Origin: Hippophae tibetana
Taxonomy: Eukaryota; Streptophyta; Magnoliopsida; Rosales; Elaeagnaceae
Direction of reading: 5' to 3'
Assembly (NCBI GenBank): GCA_037013495.1
Contig: CM072810.1
Span: 35,183,843 to 35,247,842, forward strand
Length of the DNA stretch: 64,000 nt
Shown piece by piece: positions 47,101 to 60,593 of the stretch. The translations under genes were made by a program, and so were the position numbers. The notes beneath the pieces are model-generated. The model was not told the DNA's origin, ran no database searches, and worked only from the letters and a program-made list of their open reading frames with translations. Every line of letters begins with the position of its first letter. Positions within the stretch are counted from its first letter, which is position 1.

Positions 47101-50100
47101 ATTATTTCAATGAATTTATAGTTGTATTTCTTCCAAGCTACTTCAAACATTTTGGAGACCACTCATATAGGCATTTGAGCAAAAAACTAAATCTAGAACT
47201 ATGCAGCTGAACAGAAATTTTGAACTCTATATCATGCAAGAGGATGAAACTTTGAACAAATTCTACGCAGGTTTTTCAATGATTATCAATTACCCGTACA
47301 ATTTGGATTTGGAAAAAAAAGTAGATTGAGAAAATTGTTGTTAGCCTACATTATCATTTCCAAGAAAAAGATACCTTGCTTAAATCCATATAGAAGGCCT
47401 GTGAAATTACTGTTAAATGAGTCAGTTGGAAAATTATTCGAACTGTATTATTTGTTGCTAAGATGATAGCAATCCACTTTCGCGGATGGAAAGAGCTTGA
47501 CTTTATAGAAATAAAGTAATGTGGTACGAGCGAAGCAATTTTGACACAATTGTTAGAATTGATGAATCTAATACCAATGAAGAGAAAATATCTATACTTT
47601 CCCATAGATTTACTAAATTTCTTAGAAAGAATAAACCCGTTTTTAGGGATTTTAAAAAAAGGTAATCCGAGCTCTCAAATGATTATTTCAATGAATTTGT
47701 AGTTGTATTTCTTCCAAGAAACTTCAAACATTTTGGAGACCACTCATATAGGCATTTGAGCAAAAAACTAACTCTAGAACTATCCTATTGAACAGAAATT
47801 TTGCACTCTATATCATACAAGAGGATGAAACATTGAACAAATTCTATGCAGGTTATCAAACATTATCAACTACTTGTACAATTTGGATGGACCTATTTTG
47901 AAAAAAAAGTAGATTGAGAAAATTGTTGTTAGCCTACATTATCATTTTCAAGAAAAACATACCTTGCTTAAATCTATATAGAAGGCCTGTGAAATTACTG
48001 TTAAATGAGTCAGTTGGGAAATTATTCGAACTGTATTATTTGTTGCTAAGATGATAGCAATCCACTTTCGCGGATGGAAAGAGCTTGACTTTATAGAAAT
48101 CAAGTAAAGTGGTACGAGCGAAGCAATTTTGACACAATTGTTAGAAATGATGAATCTAATACCAATGAAGAGAAAATATCTATACTTTCGCATAGATTTA
48201 CTAACTTTCTTAGAAAGAATAAACCCATTTTTAGGGATTTTCAAAAAAGGTAATCCGAGCTCTAAAATGATTATTTCAATGAATTTATAGTTGTATTTCT
48301 TCCAAGCTACTTCAAACATTTTGGAGACCACTCATATAGGCATTTGAGCAAAAAACTAAATCTAGAACTATGCAGCTGAACAGAAATTTTGAACTCTATA
48401 TCATGCAAGAGGATGAAACTTTGAACAAATTCTACGCAGGTTTTTCAATGATTATCAACTACCCGTACAATTTGGATGGACCTATTTGGAAAAAAAAGTA
48501 GATTGAGAAAATTGTTGTTAGCCTACATTATCATTTCCAAGAAAAAGATACCTTGCTTAAATCCATATAGAAGGCCTGTGAAATTACTGTTAAATGAGTC
48601 AGTTGGAAAATTATTCGAACTGTATTATTTGTTGCTAAGATGATAGCAATCCACTTTCGCGGATGGAAAGAGCTTGACTTTATAGAAATAAAGTAATGTG
48701 GTACGAGCGAAGCAATTTTGACACAATTGTTAGAATTGATGAATCTAATACCAATGAAGAGAAAATATCTATACTTTCCCATAGATTTACTAAATTTCTT
48801 AGAAAGAATAAACCCGTTATTAGGGATTTAAAAAAAAGGTAATCCGAGCTCTCAAATGATTATTTCAATGAATTTGTAGTTGTATTTCTTCCAACAAACT
48901 TCAAACATTTTGGAGACCACTGATATAGGCATTTGAGCAAAAAATTAACTCTAGAACTATGCTATTGAACAGAAAGTTTGCACTCTATATCATACAAGAG
49001 GATGAAACTTTGACCAAATTCTACGCAGGTTATCAAACATTATCAACTACTTGTACAATTTGGATGGACCTATTTTGAAAAAAAAGTAGATTGAGAAAAT
49101 TGTTGTTAGCCTACATTATCATTTTCAAGAAAATGATACCTTGCTTAAATCTATATAGAAGGCCTGTGAAATTACTGTTAAATGAGTCAGTTGGGAAATT
49201 ATTCGAACTGTATTATTTGTTGCTAAGATGATAGCAATCCACTTTCGCGGATGGAAAGAGCTTGACTTTATAGAAATCAAGTAAAGTGGTACGAGCGAAG
49301 CAATTTTGACACAATTGTTAGAAATGATGAATCTAATACCAATGAAGAGAAAATATCTATACTTTCGCATAGATTTACTAACTTTCTTAGAAAGAATAAA
49401 CCCATTTTTAGGGATTTTCAAAAAAGGTAATCCGAGCTCTAAAATGATTATTTCAATGAATTTATAGTTGTATTTCTTCCAAGCTACTTCAAACATTTTG
49501 GAGACCACTCATATAGGCATTTGAGCAAAAAACTAAATCTAGAACTATGCAGCTGAACAGAAATTTTGAACTCTATATCATGCAAGAGGATGAAACTTTG
49601 AACAAATTCTACGCAGGTTTTTCAATGATTATCAACTACCCGTACGATTTGGATGGACCTATTTGGAAAAAAAAGTAGATTGAGAAAATTGTTGTTAGCC
49701 TACATTATCATTTCCAAGAAAAAGATACCTTGCTTAAATCCATATAGAAGGCCTGTGAAATTACTGTTAAATGAGTCAGTTGGAAAATTATTCGAACTGT
49801 ATTATTTGTTGCTAAGATGATAGCAATCCACTTTCGCGGATGGAAAGAGCTTGACTTTATAGAAATAAAGTAATGTGGTACGAGCGAAGCAATTTTGACA
49901 CAATTGTTAGAATTGATGAATCTAATACCAATGAAGAGAAAATATCTATACTTTCCCATAGATTTACTAAATTTCTTAGAAAGAATAAACCCGTTTTTAG
50001 GGATTTAAAAAAAAGGTAATCCGAGCTCTCAAATGATTATTTCAATGAATTTGTAGTTGTATTTCTTCCAAGAAACTTCAAACATTTTGGAGACCACTCA

Positions 50101-51188
50101 TATAGGCATTTGAGCAAAAAACTAACTCTAGAACTATCCTATTGAACAGAAATTTTGCACTCTATATCATACAAGAGGATGAAACATTGAACAAATTCTA
50201 TGCAGGTTATCAAACATTATCAACTACTTGTACAATTTGGATGGACCTATTTTGAAACAAAAGTAGATTGAGAAAATTGTTGTTAGCCTACATTATCATT
50301 TTCAAGAAAAAGATACCTTGCTTAAATCTATATAGAAGGCCTGTGAAATTACTGTTAAATGAGTCAGTTGGGAAATTATTCGAACTGTATTATTTGTTGC
50401 TAAGATGATAGCAATCCACTTTCGCGGATGGAAAGAGCTTGACTTTATAGAAATCAAGTAAAGTGGTACGAGCGAAGCAATTTTGACACAATTGTTAGAA
50501 ATGATGAATCTAATACCAATGAAGAGAAAATATCTATACTTTCCCATAGATTTACTAAATTTCTTAGAAAGAATAAACCCATTTTTAGGGATTTTCAAAA
50601 AAGGTAATCCGAGCTCTAAAATGATTATTTCAATGAATTTATAGTTGTATTTCTTCCAAGCTACTTCAAACATTTTGGAGACCATTCATATAGGCATTTG
50701 AGCAAAAAACTAAATCTAGAACTATGCAGCTGAACATAAATTTTGAACTCTATATCATGCAAGAGGATGAAACTTTGAACAAATTCTACGCAGGTTTTTC
50801 AATGATTATCAACTACCCGTACAATTTGGATGGACCTATTTGGAAAAAAAAGTAGATTGAGAAAATTGTTGTTAGCCTACATTATCATTTCCAAGAAAAA
50901 GATACCTTGCTTAAATCCATATAGAAGGCCTGTGAAATTACTGTTAAATGAGTCAGTTGGAAAATTATTCGAACTGTATTATTTGTTGCTAAGATGATAG
51001 CAATCCACTTTCGCGGATGGAAAGAGCTTGACTTTATAGAAATAAAGTAATGTGGTACGAGCGAAGCAATTTTGACACAATTGTTAGAATTGATGAATCT
51101 AATACCAATGAAGAGAAAATATCTATACTTTCCCATAGATTTACTAAATTTCTTAGAAAGAATAAACCCGTTTTTAGGGATTTAAAAA
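44135..51188. repeat. Dimer repeated six times within unit III
   Basis: Dimers start at 44135, 45312, 46489, 47658, 48835 and 50012, with a period of 1177 bp (1169 for the third). The first monomer of each has a TTTGTAGTTG front, GGTTATCAAACATTATC, ACTTGTACAATTTGG and a GGGATTTTCAAAAAAGG tail (GGGAATTTC in the second dimer). The second has TTATAGTTG, a GATTATCAACTACCCG middle in most copies, TCATTTCCAAG, AGTTGGAAAATTATTC and AAATAAAGTAATGTGG. The changes between copies are few and mostly single bases (such as ACTATCCTATTG in dimers 3, 4 and 6). Confidence 0.93.
47077..47657. repeat. Shortened monomer, 581 bp, with an 8-bp deletion
   Basis: Where its neighbours read TTTGGATGGACCTATTTGG, this monomer reads TTTGGATTTGG at about 47303-47313, so eight bases are missing. 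Two bases (AT) at the end of the lost segment match those just before it, consistent with slippage or end joining. It is the largest single indel I found in the window and is private to this copy. Confidence 0.9.
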
Positions 51189-51776
51189 AAAGGTAATCCG
51201 AGCTCTCAAATGATTATTTCAATGAATTTGTAGTTGTATTTCTTCCAAGCTACTTCAAATATTTTGCAGACCACTCATATAGGCATTTTAGCAAAAAATA
51301 AATCTAGAACTATGCAAGTGAACTTAAATTTTGAACACTATATCATGCAAGAGGATGAAACTTTGACCAAATTCTACGCAGGTTTTTCAATCAATTTCAG
51401 CTACCCGTACAATTTGGATGGACCTATTTGAAAAAAAAAGTAGATTGAGAAACTTTTTGTTAGCCTACATTATCATTTTCAAGAAAAAGATACCTTGCTT
51501 AAATCCATATAGAAGGCCTTTGAACTTACTGTTAAATGAATCTGTTGCGAAATTATTCGAACTGCATTATTTGTTGCCAAGACGATAGCAATCCACTTTC
51601 GTGGACGGAAAGAGCTTGACTTTATAGACATCAAGTATAGTGGTACGATAAAAGCTATTTTGACACAATTGTTAGAAATGATGAATCTAATACCAATGAA
51701 GAGAAAATATCTATACTTTCGCATAGATTTACTAACTTTCTTAGAAAGAATAAACCCATTTTTAGGGATTTTCAAA

Positions 51777-54700
51777 AAAGGTAATCCGAGCTCTAAAATG
51801 ATTATTTCAATGAATTTATAGTTGTATTTCTTCCAAGAAACTTCAAACATTGTGGAGACCACTCATATAGGTATTTGGCCAAAAAATAAATCTATAACTA
51901 TGCAGCTGAACAAAAATTTTTGAACTCTATATCATGCAAGAGGATGGAACTTTGAACAAATTCTACGCATCTTTTTCAATCATTATCAACTACTCGTACA
52001 ATTTGGATGGACCTATTTGGAAAAAAAAGTAGATTGAGAAAATTGTTGTTAGCCTACATTATCATTTCCAAGAAAAAGATACCTTGCTTAAATCCATATA
52101 GAAGGCCTATGAACTTACCGTTAAATGAATCAGTTGGGAAATTATTCGAACTGCATTATTTGTTGCCAAGATGATAGCAATCCACTTTCGCAGACGGAAA
52201 GAGCTTGAATTTATAGACATGAAGTATAGTGGTACGAGCGAAGCTATTTTGACAAAAATTTTAGAAATGATGAATCTAATACGAATGAAAAGAAAATATC
52301 TATACTTTCCTATAGATTTGCTAAATTTCTTAGAAAGAATAAACCCGTTTTTAGGGATTTAAAAAAAAGGTAATCCGAGCTCTAAAATGATTATTTCAAT
52401 GAATTTATAGTTGTATTTTTTCCAAGCTACTTCAAACATTTTGCAGACCACTCATATAGGCATTTGAGCAAAAAATAAATCTAGAACTATGCAGCTGAAC
52501 TTAAATTTTGAACTCTATATCATGCAAGAGGATGAAACTTTGACCAAATTCTACGCAGGTTTTTCAATCAATTTCAGCTACCCGTACAATTTGGATGGAC
52601 CTATTTGAAAAAAAAAATAGATTGAGAAAATTGTTGTTAGCCTACATTATCATTTTCAGGAAAAAGATACCTTGCTTAAATCCATATAGAAGGCCTGTGA
52701 ACTTACTGTTAAATGAATCAGTTGCGAAATTATTCGAACTGCATTATTTGTTGCCAAGATGATAGCAATCCACTTTCGTGGACGGAAAGAGCTTGACTTT
52801 ATAGACATCAAGTATAGTGGTACGAGCGAAGCAATTTTGACACAATTGTTAGAATTGATGAATCTAATACCAATGAAATGAAAATATCTATACTTTCCCA
52901 TATATTTACTAAATTTCTTAGAAAGAATAAACCCGTTTTTAGGGATTTAAAAAAAAGGTAATCCGAGCTCCAAAATGATTATTTCAAGGAGTTTATAGTT
53001 GTATTTCTTCCATGAAACTTCAAACATTGTGGAGACCACTCATCTAGGTATTTGGCCAAAAAATAAATCTAGAACTATGCAGTTGAACAAAAATTTTGAA
53101 CTCTATATCATGCAAGAGGATGAAACTTTGAACAAATTCTACGGAGGTTTTTCAATCATTATCAACTACTCGTACAATTTGGACGGACCTAATTGGAAAA
53201 AAAACTAGATTGAGAAAAAGGTTGTTAGCCTACATTATCATTTCCAAGAAAAAGATACCTTGCTTAAATCCATATAGAAGGCCTGTGAACTTACCGTTAA
53301 ATGAATAAGTTGGGAAATTATTCGAACTGCATTATTTGTTGCCAAGATGATAGCAATCCTCTTTCGCAGACGGAAAGAGCTTGAATTTATAGACATCAAG
53401 CATAGTGGTACGAGCGAAGCAATTTTGACACAATTGTTAGAATTGATGAATCTAATACCAATGAAGAGAAAATATATATACTTTCCCATAGATTTACTAA
53501 ATTTCTTAGAAAGAATAAACCCGTTTTTAGGGATTTAAAAAAAAGGTAATCCGAGCTCTAAAATGATTATTTCAATGAATTTATAGTTGTATTTCTTCCA
53601 AGAAACTTCAAACATTTTGGAGACCACTCATATAGGCATTTGAGCAAAAAATAAATCTAGAACTATGTAGCTGAACTTAAATTTTGCACTCTATATCATA
53701 CAAGAGGATGAAACATTGACCAAATTCTACGCAGGTTTTTCAATCAATTTCAGCTACCTGTACAATTTGGATGGACCTATTTGAAAAAAAAAGTAGATTG
53801 AGAAAATTGTTGTTAGCCTACATTATCATTTTCAAGAAAAAGATACCTTGCTTAAATCCATATAGAAGGCCTGTGAACTTACTGTTAAATGAATCAGTTG
53901 CGAAATTATTCGAACTGCATTATTTGTTGCTAAGATGATAGCAATCCACTTTCGTGGACAGAAAGAGCTTGACTTTATAGACATCAAGTATAGTGGTACG
54001 ACCGAAGCAATTTTGACACAGTTGTTAGAATTGATGAATCTAATACCAATGAAGAGAAAATATATATACTTTCCCATAGATTTACTAAATTTCTTAGAAA
54101 GAATAAACCCGTTTTTAGGGATTTAAAAAAAAGGTAATCCGAGTTCTAAAATGATTATTTCAATGAATTTATAGTTGTATTTCTTCCAAGAAACTTCAAA
54201 CATTTTGGAGACCACTCATATAGGCATTTGAGCAAAAAATAAATCTAGAACTATGTAGCTGAACTTAAATTTTGCACTCTATATCATACAAGAGGATGAA
54301 ACATTGACCAAATTCTACGCAGGTTTTTCAATCAATTTCAGCTACCCGTACAATTTGGATGCACCTATTTGAAAAAAAAAGTAGATTGAGAAAATTGTTG
54401 TTAGCCTACATTATCATTTTCAAGAAAAAGATACCTTGCTTAAATCCATATAGAAGGCCTATGAACTTACTGTTAAATGAATCAGTTGCGAAATTATTCG
54501 AACTGCATTATTTGTTGCCAAGATGATAGCAATCCACTTTCGTGGACGGAAAGAGCTTGACTTTATAGACATCAATTATAGTGGTACGAGCGAAGCAATT
54601 TTGACACAATTGTTAGAATTGATGAATCTAATACCAATGAAGTGAAAATATCTATACTTTCCCATAGATTTACTAAATTTCGTACAAAGAAGAAACCCGT

Positions 54701-57069
54701 TTTTAGGGATTTAAGAAAAAGGTAATCCGAGCTCTAAAATGATTATTTCAATGAATTTATTGTTGTATTTCTACCAAGCGACTTCAAACATTTTGGAGAC
54801 CACTCATATAGGCATTTGAGCAAAAAACTAAATCTAGAACTATGCAGCTGAACAGAAATTTTGAACTCTATATCATGCAAGAGGATTAAACTTTGAACAA
54901 ATTCTACGTAGGTTTTTCAATCATTATCAACTGCTCGTACAATTTGGTTGGATCTATTTGGAAAAAAATGTAGATTGAGAAAATTGTTATTAGCCTACAT
55001 TTTCATTTTCAAGAAAAAGATACCTTGCTTAATTCCATATAGAAGGCCTGTGAACTTACTGTTAAATGAATCAGTTGGGAAATTATTTGAACTGCAATAT
55101 TTGTTGCCAAGATGATAGCAATCCACTTTCGCGGATGGAAAGAGCTTGACTTTATAGACAACAAGTATAGTGGTACGACCGAAGCAATTTTGACACAATT
55201 GTTAGAATTGATGAATCTAATACCAATGAAGAGAAAATATCTATACTTTCCCATAGATTTACTAAATTTCTTAGAAAGAATAAACCCGTTTTTAGGGATT
55301 TAAAAAATCGGTAATCCGAGCTCTAAAATGATTATTTCAATGAATTTATAGTTGTATTTCTTCCAAGTGACTTCAAACATTTTGGAGACCACTCATATTG
55401 GCATTTGAGCAAAAAACTAAATCTAGAACTATGCAGCTGAACATAAATTTTGAACTCTATATCATGCAAGAGGATGAAACTTTGAACAAGTTCTACGCAG
55501 GTTTTTCAATCATTATCAACTACCCGTTCAATTTGGATGGACCTATTTGGAAAAAAAAGTAGATTGAGAAAATTGTTGTTAGCCTACATTATCATTTCCA
55601 AGAAAAAGATACCTTGCTTAAATCCATATAGAAGGCCTGTGAATTTACTATTAAATGAATCAGTTGGGAAATTATTCGAACTGCATTATTTGTTGCCAAG
55701 ATGATAGCAATCCACTTTCGCGGATAGAAAGAGCTTAACTTTATAGACATCAAGTATAGTGGTACGAGCGAAGCAATTTTGACACAATTGTTAGAATTGA
55801 TGAATCTAATACCAATGAAGAGAAAATATCTATACTTTCCCATAGATTTACTAAATTTCTTAGAAAGAATAAACCCGTTTTTAGGGATTTAAGAAAAAGG
55901 TAATCCGAGCTCCAAAATGATTATTTCAATGAATTTATAGTTGTATTTCTTCCAAGCAACTTCAAACATTGTGGAGACCACTCATATAGGTTTTTGGCCA
56001 AAAAATAAATCTAGAACTATGCAGATGAACAAAAATTTTGAACTCTATATCATGCAAGATGATGAAACTTTGACCAAATTCTACGCAGGTTTTTCAATCA
56101 TTATCAACTACCCGTACAATTTGGATAGACCTATTTGGAAAAAAAGTAGATTGAGAAAATGGTTGGTAGCCTACATTATCATTTTCAAGAAAAAGATACC
56201 TTGCTTAAATCCGTATAGAAGGCCTGTGAACTTACTGTTAAATGAATCAGTTGGGAAATTATTTGAACTGCAATATTTGTTGCGAAGATGATAGCAATCC
56301 AGTTTCGCGGATGGAAAGAGCTTGACTTTATAGACAACAAGTATAGTGGTACGACCGAAGCAATTTTGACACAATTGTTAGAATTGATGAATCTAATACC
56401 AATGAAGAGAAAATATCTATACTTTCCCATAGATTTACTAAATTTCTTAGAAAGAATAAACCCATTATTAGGGATTTAAAAAAAATGTAATTCGAGCTCT
56501 AAAATGATTATTTCAATGAATTTATAGTTGTATTTCTTCCAAGCAACTTGAAACATTGTGGAGACCACTCATATAGGTATTTGACTAAAAACTAAATCTA
56601 CAACTATGCACTGAACAAAAATTTTGAACTCTATATCATGCAAGAGGATGAAACTTTGAACAAATTCTACGCAGGTTTTTGAATCATTATCAACTACTCG
56701 TACAATATGGATGGACCTATTAGGAAAAAAAAGTAGATTGAGAAAATTGTTGTTAGCCTACATTATCATTTTCAAGAAAAAGATACCTTGCTTAAATCCA
56801 TATAGAAGGCCTGTGAACTTGCTGTTAAATGAATCAGTAGGGAAATTATTCGAACTGCATTATTTGTTGCTAAGTTGATAGCAATCCACTTTCGCGGATG
56901 GAAAGAGCTTGACTTTATAGACATCAAGTATAGTGGTACGAGCGAAGCAATTTTGAGACAATTGTTAGAATTGATGAATCTAATACCAATGAAGAGAAAA
57001 TAGCTATACTTTCCCATAGATTTACTAAATTTCGTAGAAAGAATAAACCCGTTTTTAGGGATTTAAGAA
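51777..57069. repeat. Block F part 1, nine diverged monomers
   Basis: Starts: 51777, 52366, 52954, 53542, 54130, 54718, 55307, 55896, 56483. Differences between neighbours are more frequent than in blocks C or E. The 53542 and 54130 monomers are a close pair (CTATGTAGCTGAAC, TTTTGCACTC). The 54718 and 55896 monomers share GACAACAAGTATAG, ACGACCGAAGC and AATTATTTGAACTGCAATA. A GGTATTTGGCCAAAAA or GTTTTTGGCCAAAAA front marks 51777, 52954, 55896, 58244 and 60007. Junctions are less uniform, for example AAAAAATCGGTAATCC at 55302-55317. Confidence 0.85.
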
Positions 57070-58829
57070 AAAGGTAATCCGAGCTCTAAAATGATTATTT
57101 CAATGAATTTATAGTTGTATTTCTTCCACCGACTTCAAACATTTTGGAGACCACTCATATAGGCATTTGAGCAAAAAATAAATCTAGAACTCTGTAGCTG
57201 AACATAAATTTTGAACTCTATATCATGCAAGAGGATGAAACTTTGAACAAATTCTACGCAGGTTTTTCAATCAATTTCAACTACCCGTACAATTTGGATG
57301 GACCTATTTGGAAAAAACGTAGATTGAGAAAATTGTTGTTAGCCTACATTATCATTTCCAAGAAAAAGATACCTTGCTTAAATCCATATAGAAGGTGTGT
57401 GAACTTACTGTTAAATGAATCAGCTGGGAAATTATTCGAACTGCATTATTTGTTGCCAAGATGATAGCAATCCACTTTCGTGGACGGAAAGAGCTTGACT
57501 TTATAGACATCAAGTATAGTGGTACGAGCGAAGCTATATTGAAACAATTGTTAGAAATGATGAATCTAATACCAATGAAGAGAAAATATCTATACTTTCC
57601 CATAGATTTACTAAATTTCATAGAAAGAATAAACCCGTTTTTAGGGATTTAAAAAAAAGGTAATCTGAGCTCTAAAATGATTATTTCAATGAATTTATAG
57701 TTCTATTTCTTCCAAGCGACTTCAAACATTTTGGAGACCACTCATATAGGCATTTGAGCAAAAAACTAAATCTAGAACTATGCAGCTGAACAGAAATTTT
57801 GAACTCTATATCATGCAAGAGGATGAAACTTTGAACAAATTCTATGCAGGTTTTTCAATCATTATCAACTCCTCGTACAATTTGGATGGACCTATTTGGA
57901 AAAAAAGTAGATTGAGAAAATTGTTGTTAGCCTACATTATCATTTTCAAGAAAAAGATACAATGCTTAAATCCATATAGAAGGCCTGTGAACTTACTATT
58001 AAATGAATCAGTTGGGAAATTATTCGAATTGCATTATTTGTTGCGAAGATGATAGCAATCCACTTTTGCGGATGTAAAGAGCTTGACTTTATAGACATCA
58101 AGTATAGTGGTACTAGCGAAGCAATTTTGACACAATTGTTAGAATTGATGAATCTAATAATAATGAAGAAGAAATATCTATACACTCCCATAGATTTACT
58201 AAATTTCTTAGAAAGAATAAACCCGTTTTTAGGGATTTAAAAAAATGGTAATCCGAGCTCTAAAATGATTATTTCAATGAATTTATAGTTGTATTTCTTC
58301 CAAGAAACTTCAAACATTGTGGAGACCACTCATATAGGTTTTTGGCCAAAAACTAAATCTAGAACTATGCACTGAACAGAAATTTTGAACTCTATATCAT
58401 GCAAGAGGATGAAACTTTGAACAAATTCTACGTAGGTTTTTCAATCATTATCAACTACTCGTACAATTTGGATGGACCTATTTGGAAAAAAAGTAGATTG
58501 AGAAAATGGTTTTTAGCCTACATTATCATTTCCCAGAAAAAGATACCTTGCTTAAATCCATATAGAAGGCCTATGAACTTACTGTTAAATGAATCAGTTG
58601 GGAAATTATTTGAACTGCAATATTTGTTGCGAAGATGATAGCAATCCAGTTTCGCGGATGGAAAGAGCTTGACTTTATAGACAACAAGTATAGTGGTACG
58701 ACCGAAGCAATTTTGACACAATTGTTAGAATTGATGAATCTAATACCAATGAAGAGAAAATGTCTATACTTTCCCATAGATTTACTAAATTTCTTAGAAA
58801 GAATAAACCCGTTTTTAGGGATTTAAAAA
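57070..58829. repeat. Trimer copy 1 in block F (starts 57070, 57656, 58244)
   Basis: This three-monomer unit is repeated at 58830-60593 with an offset of about 1760-1763 bp. The first monomer has AATTTCAACTACCCG and GGAAAAAACGTAGATTG. The second has TTCTATTTCTTCC, CTCCTCGTAC, GCGGATGTAAAGAGC and TAATAATGAAGAA. The third has TTGGCCAAAAA and AGAAAATGG. The 588-bp period is perturbed by scattered one-base indels. Confidence 0.85.
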
Positions 58830-60593
58830 AAATGTAATTCGAGCTCTAAAATGATTATTTCAATGAATTTATAGTTGTATTTCTTCCAAGCAACTTCAAA
58901 CATTTTGGAGACCACTCATATAGGCATTTGAGCAAAAAATAAATCTAGAACTATGTAGCCGAACATAAATTTTGAACTCTATATCATGCAAGAGGATGAA
59001 ACTTTGAACAAATTCTATGCAGGTTTTTCAATCAATTTCAACTACCCGTACAATTTGGATGGACCTATTTGGAAAAAACGTAGATTGAGAATATTGTTGT
59101 TAGCCTACATTATCATTTTCAAGAAAAAGATACCTTGCTTAAATCCATATAGAAGGTCTGTGAACTTACTGTTAAATGAATCACCTGGGAAATTATTCGA
59201 ACTGCATTATTTGTTGCCAAGATGATAGCAATCCACTTTCGTGGACGGAAAGAGGTTGACATTATAGACATCAAGTATAATGGTACAAGCGAAGCTATAT
59301 CGACACAATTGTTAGAAATGATGAATCTAATTCCAATGAAGAGAAAATATATATACTTTCCCATAGATTTACTAAATTTCATAGAAAGAATAAACCCATT
59401 TTTAGGGATTTAAGAAAAAGGTAATCTGAGCTCTAAAATGATTATTTCAATGAATTTATAGTTCTATTTCTTCCAAGCGACTTCAAACATTTTGGAGACC
59501 ACTCATATAGGCATTTGAGGAAAAAAACTAAATCTAGAACTATGCAGCTGAACAGAAATTTTGAACTCTATATCATGCAAGAGGATGAAACTTTGAACAA
59601 ATTCTATGCAGGTTTTTCAATCATTATCAACTCCTCGTACAATTTGGATGGACCTATTTGGAAAAAAAAGTAGATTGAGAAAATTGTTGTTAGCCTACAT
59701 TATCATTTTCAAGAAAGAGATACCTAGCTTAAATCCATATAGAAGGCCTGTGAACTTAGTGTTAAATGAATCAGTTGGGAAATTATTCGAATTGCATTAT
59801 TTGTTGCGAAGATGATAGCAATCCACTTTTGCGGATGTAAAGAGCTTGACTTTATAGACATCAAGTATAGTGGTACTAGCGAAGCAATTTTGACACAATT
59901 GTTAGAATTGATGAATCTAATAATAATGAAGAACAAATATCTATACACTCCCATAGATTTACTAAATTTCTTAGAAAGAATAAACCCGATTTTAGGGATT
60001 TAAAAAACTGGTAATCCGAGCTCTAAAATGATTATTTCAATGAATTTATAGTTGTATTTCCTCCAAGAAACTTCAAACATTGTGGAGACCACTCATATAG
60101 GTATTTGGCCAAAAATTAAATCTAGAACTATGTACTGAACAGAAATTTTGAACTCTATATCATGCAAGAGGATGAAACTTTGAACAAATTCTACATAGGT
60201 TTTTCAATCATTATCAACTACACGTACAATTTGGATGGACCTATTTGGAAAAAAAGTAGATTGAGAAAATGGTTGTTAGCCTACATTATCATTTCCCAGA
60301 AAAAGATACCTTGCTTAAATCCATATAGAAGGCCTGTGAACTTACTGTTAAATGAATCAGTTTGGAAATTATTCGAACTGCATTATTTGTTACCAAGATG
60401 ATAGCAATCCACTTTCGTGGACGGAAAGAGCTTGACTTTATAGACATCAAGTATAGTGGTACGAGCGAAGCTATATTGACACAATTGTTAGAAATGATGA
60501 ATCTAATACCAATGAAGATAAAATATCTATACTTTCCCATAGATTTACTAAATTTCTTAGAAAGAATAAACCCGTTTTTAAGGATTTAAAAAA
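58830..60593. repeat. Trimer copy 2 in block F (starts 58830, 59417, 60007)
   Basis: The partner of 57070-58829. It is clearly related but has accumulated many differences (AAGGTCTGTG against AAGGTGTGTG, GAGGTTGACATT against GAGCTTGACTTT, GAACAAATATC against GAAGAAATATC), so it is older than the block C and E duplications. The 59417 monomer is the longest in the window at 590 bp, partly through an extra A after GCATTTGAGG. Confidence 0.85.

Larger units (their letters stand above)
38250..51776. repeat. Long higher-order repeat, unit III, enlarged (23 monomers, 13527 bp)
   Basis: Starts: 38250, 38839, 39427, 40015, 40603, 41192, 41781, 42369, 42958, 43547, 44135, 44723, 45312, 45900, 46489, 47077, 47658, 48246, 48835, 49423, 50012, 50600, 51189. 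It opens with the same dimer as units I and II, but present three times. From 41781 to 44722 it follows unit II at an offset of about 8824 bp (6471 plus two extra dimers). It then expands another dimer to six copies and closes with a monomer of the 31193/37664 type at 51189 (TTTTGCAGACC, AATTTCAGCTACCCG, GTTGCGAAATT). The extra length is thus mostly local dimer amplification. Confidence 0.85.
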
